A DNA stretch of 45,241 nt from positions 1 through 45,241 of the forward strand of contig CALUIR010000022.1 in assembly GCA_944320785.1 (NCBI GenBank), written 5' to 3'. Made by a program: the position numbers and the translations under genes. Below the pieces are notes generated by a model. It was not told the DNA's origin, ran no database searches, and was given only the letters and a program-made list of their open reading frames with translations. Position 1 is the first letter of the stretch. Each line of letters begins with the position of its first letter. Below, one piece after another: positions 40,927-45,241 of the stretch. This DNA is from an uncultured Bacteroidaceae bacterium (lineage in GTDB: Bacteria; Bacteroidota; Bacteroidia; Bacteroidales; Bacteroidaceae).

Positions 40927-43488
40927 ATGGTATTGAGCAAAAAAATAGGATCATGGCTCCTTTCGTTCGGGCTGGCGTTTTCCTCACCGTTGGCGGGGCA
41001 GTCAATTGATTTGTACAAGGACATGGATGCCCCGGTGCATGACCGGGTGATGGACCTTTTGTCGCGCTTGACGGTGGAGGAAAAGATTTCGTTGTTGCGA
41101 GCTACTTCGCCGGGCATCCCGCGTCTGGGTATTGACAAATATTACCATGGCAATGAAGCATTGCACGGCGTGGTGCGCCCGGGCAAGTTCACCGTATTCC
41201 CGCAAGCCATCGGATTGGCCAGCATGTGGAACCCTGAGTTGCTGTACGACATCTCGACGGCCATTTCTGATGAAGCGCGCGGGCGTTGGAATGAACTGAA
41301 CCGTGGAAAGGACCAGACGGGACAATTTAGCGACCTGCTCACCTTCTGGTCGCCTACGGTGAACATGGCGCGTGACCCTCGTTGGGGGCGTACGCCGGAG
41401 ACTTACGGGGAAGACCCCTTCCTGTCCGGCCGTCTCGGCGTGGCGTTCGTGAAAGGCTTGCAGGGCAATGACCCCCGCTATCTCAAGGTCGTGTCCACTC
41501 CCAAGCACTTTGCGGCCAACAATGAGGAACACAACCGTTTCGAGTGCAACCCGCAGATATCGGAGCGCGACTTGCGAGAGTACTACCTGCCTGCATTCGA
41601 AGCCTGCGTGAAGGAAGGCAAGTGCCAGTCCATCATGGCGGCCTACAATGCCATCAACGATGTGCCTTGCACCGTCAATCCTTGGCTGCTGGAGCATGTG
41701 CTTCGCGAGGAATGGGGCTTCGACGGGTATGTGGTGTCCGACTGCGGAGGCCCGGTGTTCCTAGTTACCCATCATGAATATGTGAAAACGCTTGAAGCTG
41801 CTGCAGCTTTGGCGCTCAAGGCAGGGTTGGACTTGGAGTGCGGAGACCAAGTGTACATCGAGCCGTTGCTGAGTGCTTACAAGAAATACTTGGTGACGGA
41901 CGAGGACATTGACCGTGCCGCCTATCGCATCTTGCGGGCAAGGATGCTTTTAGGGTTGTTCGATGACCCAGCACAGAACCCTTACAATGCCATCTCTCCC
42001 TCGGTTGTGGGCTGTGAGGAACATAAGGAGTTGGCTTTGGAAGCAGCACGCCAGAGCCTTGTGTTGCTGAAGAACGAAGGCAATTTCCTGCCTTTGAACC
42101 CCCGGAAGGTGAAGTCTATTGCCGTTGTCGGCATCAATGCCGGGAACTGTGAATTCGGGGATTACAGCGGCACGCCGGTCAATGCGCCCGTTTCCATCCT
42201 CGAAGGCATCAAGAACCGTGTAGGTGATGACGTGAAAGTGGTTTATGCCCCGTGGTCATCTTCCCTGTCGGGTTACGAGATGATTACGAAAGCCAATTTC
42301 CCGAAAGGTTTGAAAGCAGAATATTATGCGAATCGCAACTTGGAGGGTACTCCCAAAGTGCGCATGGACGAGAACATCAACTTTGAGCCGGCCAATCAAG
42401 CGCCCGACCCATTCTTGCCGAAGTCTCCGTTGTCTGTCCGTTGGAGCGGGAAACTGGTTCCTTCCGTCTCTGGCAAATACACGTTAGGCTTTGCTACGGA
42501 TGATGGCTGCCGCCTGTATTTGGACGGGAAGATGCTGATAGATTCTTGGCATAACCGGGGCGTGCAGACCGACAGTGTGGCCGTGCAATTGGAGAAAGGG
42601 AAGGAATATGATTTGGTGGCCGAGTATTTTGATGATGGAGGCGATGCCACGGCAAAGTTATATTGGCGCGTTCCTGAAGTGGGCCGGAAAGCATTGCTGG
42701 ATCTTTACGGGGAAGCTGGGAAGGCTATCCGCGAATGCGATGTGACGGTAGCTGTTTTGGGCATCAACAAGTCCATTGAAAGGGAAGGTCAGGATCGCTA
42801 TACGATTGAGTTGCCGCTTGACCAGCAGGTATTCATTCAAGAGGCTTATAAGGCCAATCCGAACACGGTAGTCGTGCTGGTGGCTGGAAGTTCATTGGCC
42901 ATCAATTGGATTGACGAGAACGTCCCGGCCATCCTGAACGCATGGTATCCGGGAGAGCAGGGTGGCACAGCCGTGGCTGAGGCATTGTTCGGTGATTATA
43001 ATCCGGCAGGCCGTCTTCCGCTCACTTATTACAAGAGCCTTGAAGATATTCCTGCATTTGATGATTACGACATCAAGAAAGGCCGCACGTACATGTATTT
43101 TGAGAAAGAGCCTCTCTATCCGTTCGGCTATGGATTGAGCTATACCCGCTTCAAATACGGTGATTTGGCTTGCAAGGTAGCCGGTGATGCTGTGGAATTG
43201 GACTTCACGGTCAAGAATGTGGGAGGCTGTTCCGGCGATGAGGTGGCGCAAGTGTATGTGCGTTTCCCGGAAACAGGCATGGAATTGCCGTTGAAGCAAT
43301 TGAAAGGTTTCAAGCGTGTTTCTGTGGAGAAAGGCAAGAAAGTGCAGGTTTCCATCTCTGTTCCCAAGAGCGAACTGCGCCTTTGGGGCGAGGAAGCAGG
43401 CAAGTTCTATACGCCTTCCGGCAAATATGTGTTCATGGTGGGTGCTTCGTCAGAGGACATTCGCTTGCAACAGGAAGTTGAATTGTAA
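40927..43488 (+). CDS. GH3 exo-beta-glycosidase with PA14 insert
   Basis: The protein has 853 residues from the ATG at 40927; the open frame upstream adds 17 unconserved residues overlapping the DUF3823 end. A signal peptide (about 1-24, ending L-A-G-Q) exports it to the periplasm. The GH3 barrel has K-H-F-A-A-N-N-E-E and the nucleophile Asp272 in V-V-S-D-C-G-G. The second GH3 domain is split by a PA14 domain at about 455-582 (A-E-Y-Y to L-Y-W-R-V-P). The candidate acid/base follows in E-R-E-G-Q-D-R-Y. A fibronectin-III-like domain closes the protein from about 770. Substrates of this architecture are beta-glucosides, xylosides or related sugars; the exact one is unknown. Confidence 0.93.
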   Translation: MVLSKKIGSWLLSFGLAFSSPLAGQSIDLYKDMDAPVHDRVMDLLSRLTVEEKISLLRATSPGIPRLGIDKYYHGNEALHGVVRPGKFTVFPQAIGLASMWNPELLYDISTAISDEARGRWNELNRGKDQTGQFSDLLTFWSPTVNMARDPRWGRTPETYGEDPFLSGRLGVAFVKGLQGNDPRYLKVVSTPKHFAANNEEHNRFECNPQISERDLREYYLPAFEACVKEGKCQSIMAAYNAINDVPCTVNPWLLEHVLREEWGFDGYVVSDCGGPVFLVTHHEYVKTLEAAAALALKAGLDLECGDQVYIEPLLSAYKKYLVTDEDIDRAAYRILRARMLLGLFDDPAQNPYNAISPSVVGCEEHKELALEAARQSLVLLKNEGNFLPLNPRKVKSIAVVGINAGNCEFGDYSGTPVNAPVSILEGIKNRVGDDVKVVYAPWSSSLSGYEMITKANFPKGLKAEYYANRNLEGTPKVRMDENINFEPANQAPDPFLPKSPLSVRWSGKLVPSVSGKYTLGFATDDGCRLYLDGKMLIDSWHNRGVQTDSVAVQLEKGKEYDLVAEYFDDGGDATAKLYWRVPEVGRKALLDLYGEAGKAIRECDVTVAVLGINKSIEREGQDRYTIELPLDQQVFIQEAYKANPNTVVVLVAGSSLAINWIDENVPAILNAWYPGEQGGTAVAEALFGDYNPAGRLPLTYYKSLEDIPAFDDYDIKKGRTYMYFEKEPLYPFGYGLSYTRFKYGDLACKVAGDAVELDFTVKNVGGCSGDEVAQVYVRFPETGMELPLKQLKGFKRVSVEKGKKVQVSISVPKSELRLWGEEAGKFYTPSGKYVFMVGASSEDIRLQQEVEL

Positions 43489-43499
43489 AGAAGAACGTT

Positions 43500-44714
43500 A
43501 TGTGGAAGAATTGGATATTGTTCATTTTTGCGTTGTGTGCTTGTGGATGGGCCGCAGCGCAACCTTTGGGGATTTATTTCCCGAAGATGAAGCCTGTGGA
43601 CACAGTGGTTTATGTGTCGATGGGCGGTGCCACGGAAAGCCCGGAAGCGCAGCATATTTGCCGCATCTTCCAAGGCATCATCAACCGTGATTCGGCGGAA
43701 GTGTTCCTTTCCACCGGCGACAAGGAGCAGGATTGGTTTGAGTATTTGAATCCGAAATTCAAGCGTCCGGCCCAAGGAGTGGTTGTGACGGGTGAGAACC
43801 GGGGATTGCGTACCTTGTTCAAATCTTATAAAGACCGTTTGGACAAATTGGTGGTCTGCAATTTTGCCGACAATGATTATACGTTCAACATGGCACTGCT
43901 GATGGCTTGTGCAGAAGATGCCTTGCCGGTGTCGGAAGAACTGAAAGACGAACTGGTGGCCGAGTTCGGCTGGGACAAAGAGATTGTTGACATCCGCAAC
44001 AACTGGAGTACCATCACGCAAGCTTACAACTGGGCTTTGGAGGAAATCATGCCGAAGTTGAACAAGCAGTTGGTGTTCAGTATCGGCCTGCGTGACGACT
44101 GGCGGAATGGCGGTTGGCGCATCTATGATTATGCGGTGGCTTCGCGTTCGTTCGCCTTCTGGGTGGACGACGAGACCACTACCGGGAAGAACATCATCAA
44201 ATCCATATTGAACACACCCGGTTATCCCAAGAATGCGGTGGTGATGGGTTATGGCATGCATGGTGATGACTTGAACCTGACAACCAATCCCGAAGGTTTT
44301 GGCTTTGTGGTGAGCGACCTTTTCCCGAATGCAAGCTACTATTCTTCGTTTCCCACCCAGACGTTTGAAGGCCGCCAGCCGGAAGGCGTTGACAAAGGTG
44401 CGGAAGCGGGCAAAGTATATGTAGCCTTGCACTGGAGCGATGGCGACAATATCCAGTTCAATCATAATGGGACGTTGGATATTTGGCGGCAGGAAGCGAG
44501 AGGCCAAGTTCCTGTGTCGATGACATTGTCGCCGGCTTTGATAGAAATAGCGCCGTTCATTTTGCAGTATTATTATGATAACCGAACCGAGAATGATGAG
44601 TTCATAGGAGGCCCTTCGGGCGTGCAATACATCCAAGAACCTTACTACAAGCCGCAAGATTATGAAACGCGTATAACCCGTTTTCTTTCTATTTCTTATA
44701 ATACTATTATATAG
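43500..44714 (+). CDS. GxGYxYP-family putative glycoside hydrolase, apparently truncated at the 3' end
   Basis: The reading frame encodes 404 residues with a signal peptide (1-21, ending W-A-A-A-Q). The body fits the GxGYxYP family (PF14323): an early Q-H-I-C-R-I-F-Q-G-I-I-N-R segment, a middle with D-D-W-R-N-G-G-W, and H-W-S-D-G-D-N-I-Q followed by S-P-A-L. The family motif begins at E-F-I-G-G-P-S-G but is followed by V-Q-Y-I-Q and, after Q-D-Y-E, by an unrelated tail T-R-I-T-R-F-L-S-I-S-Y-N-T-I-I. Family members I know are about 540 residues or longer, so roughly the last quarter seems lost. The DNA becomes AT-rich at the same point (about 44665). It may be non-functional. It starts 11 nt after the GH3 stop. 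Confidence 0.75.
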   Translation: MWKNWILFIFALCACGWAAAQPLGIYFPKMKPVDTVVYVSMGGATESPEAQHICRIFQGIINRDSAEVFLSTGDKEQDWFEYLNPKFKRPAQGVVVTGENRGLRTLFKSYKDRLDKLVVCNFADNDYTFNMALLMACAEDALPVSEELKDELVAEFGWDKEIVDIRNNWSTITQAYNWALEEIMPKLNKQLVFSIGLRDDWRNGGWRIYDYAVASRSFAFWVDDETTTGKNIIKSILNTPGYPKNAVVMGYGMHGDDLNLTTNPEGFGFVVSDLFPNASYYSSFPTQTFEGRQPEGVDKGAEAGKVYVALHWSDGDNIQFNHNGTLDIWRQEARGQVPVSMTLSPALIEIAPFILQYYYDNRTENDEFIGGPSGVQYIQEPYYKPQDYETRITRFLSISYNTII

Positions 44715-44838
44715 CATATTACATGTATTTTCAAGAGCGAATATAATATTTATTTTCATCCATAATCATACTGTTTCTTCTATTTTCCACTCTATTTGTG
44801 CAATTCTTGTGCAAAAGGGTGTTTTGTGTTATTTTCTT
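44715..44838. other. AT-rich intergenic stretch at a likely insertion boundary
   Basis: Composition differs sharply from the PUL to the left. It contains a direct repeat, TTGTGCAA at 44796-44803 and again at 44807-44814 (11-nt period). Such repeats could be recombinase arm sites, but this is only a guess. No gene is seen. Confidence 0.4.
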
Positions 44839-45204
44839 CTATACTCCAAGCACTATATTTGCATCAATGTTGAGCTTTTTACTAATATCACGGGCAACCT
44901 TCAAAGTAGGCTCGCAACGGCCGGTCAAATAGTCGCTGACACGTGATGGGCTAACCCCAAGAAGTTCTGAAAGTTTCGCCTGATTAAGTCCCATTTCATA
45001 CATACGCAACTTTATAACATCTATCAATGAAGGAGACTTTATCGGATAATGTTCATCTTCATACTCCGATACAAGTTCAGACAATAAATCAAGCTCTATC
45101 AAGTTCTTGTCAGTAAGCGGTGTATTGTCGTCAGTCAAAGGCAGAAGTTCTTCAATTCTTTCCATTGCTGCCCTATAAGCTGTTTCATTCTGAATCTTTG
45201 CCAT
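44839..45204 (-). CDS. higA: HigA-type antitoxin, XRE helix-turn-helix protein
   Basis: The protein has 121 residues from the ATG at 45204; an in-frame ATG six codons earlier overlaps the toxin end. The N-terminal 60 residues are acidic and helical (E-R-I-E-E-L-L-P-L-T), as in HigA proteins that wrap around the toxin. The C-terminal half is a helix-turn-helix: L-N-Q-A-K-L-S-E-L-L-G-V-S-P-S-R-V-S-D-Y-L. It should neutralise the toxin and repress the operon. It begins one base after the stop of the toxin gene, which is the toxin-first order typical of higBA. The AT-rich base use is unlike the PUL genes and suggests transfer. Confidence 0.8.
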   Translation of the reverse strand: MAKIQNETAYRAAMERIEELLPLTDDNTPLTDKNLIELDLLSELVSEYEDEHYPIKSPSLIDVIKLRMYEMGLNQAKLSELLGVSPSRVSDYLTGRCEPTLKVARDISKKLNIDANIVLGV

Positions 45205-45205
45205 A

Positions 45206-45241
45206 CTATATATTTTTTGCATCTATCAAATCATATTCCGC
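45206..45241 (-). CDS. higB: HigB-family toxin, C-terminal end only
   Basis: Only the last 11 codons and the TAG stop (45208-45206) are in the window; they read A-E-Y-D-L-I-D-A-K-N-I. The A-E-Y-D-x-I-D end is typical of HigB/RelE-like mRNA interferases of this type. The frame is open to the window edge and it is followed immediately by the HigA-like gene. The identification rests on very few residues plus context. Confidence 0.6.
   Translation of the reverse strand, partial: AEYDLIDAKNI

Noticed and set aside
43407-44759. 450-codon minus-strand open frame opposite the GxGYxYP gene
   Set aside because: It has no recognisable family, while the plus strand has a signal peptide, family motifs and operon spacing.

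Overview
The window looks like chromosomal DNA of a gut-type member of the Bacteroidales (Bacteroidota). The evidence is a SusC/SusD pair inside a glycan-utilisation operon, several Bacteroidota-only families (DUF4831, DUF3823, DUF6443, GxGYxYP), a complex I operon with fused nuoCD and no nuoE/F/G, and promoters of the Bacteroides type (TTG, then about 19-20 nt, then TAnnTTTG). It is moderately GC-rich for the group; I cannot name the genus with confidence. No tRNA, rRNA, CRISPR array or complete insertion sequence was seen.

Layout. 1-257 (-) is the 5' end of a secreted RHS/YD-type protein that runs off the window. 725-2456 (+) is an MFS transporter followed by a stand-alone PqqD-like protein. 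2479-5129 (-) holds a DUF4831 protein and a bifunctional NAD(P)H-hydrate repair enzyme. 5130-5560 is a divergent intergenic region with an unusual tandem-palindrome array and the nuo promoter. 5561-15453 (+) is nuoA-B-CD-H-I-J-K-L-M-N, ended by a clear intrinsic terminator. 15668-19483 (+) is a tight housekeeping run: hpt, adk, obgE, pgeF-like, B3/B4-domain protein. 19480-29866 is all on the minus strand: a small secreted protein of unknown function, a DUF362 ferredoxin-like protein, a GNAT acetyltransferase, a SulP anion transporter, a DPP5-like S9 peptidase, yidC and pyrG.

30338-44714 (+) is a polysaccharide-utilisation locus (PUL): GH92, GH92, susC, susD, a DUF3823 lipoprotein, GH3 with a PA14 insert, and a GxGYxYP protein. 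The likely logic is surface binding by SusD and the DUF3823 protein, import through SusC, and trimming of alpha-mannosides by the GH92 enzymes and of a beta-linked sugar by GH3. No regulator of this locus lies in the window. The last gene appears cut short. Right after it the DNA turns AT-rich and carries a higBA-type toxin-antitoxin module (45241-44839, -), which suggests the edge of an inserted element.

Between the genes there are several families of short dispersed repeats. The most striking is a four-unit array of 21-nt near-palindromes that occurs twice, once upstream of nuo and once inside the PUL between susD and the DUF3823 gene.
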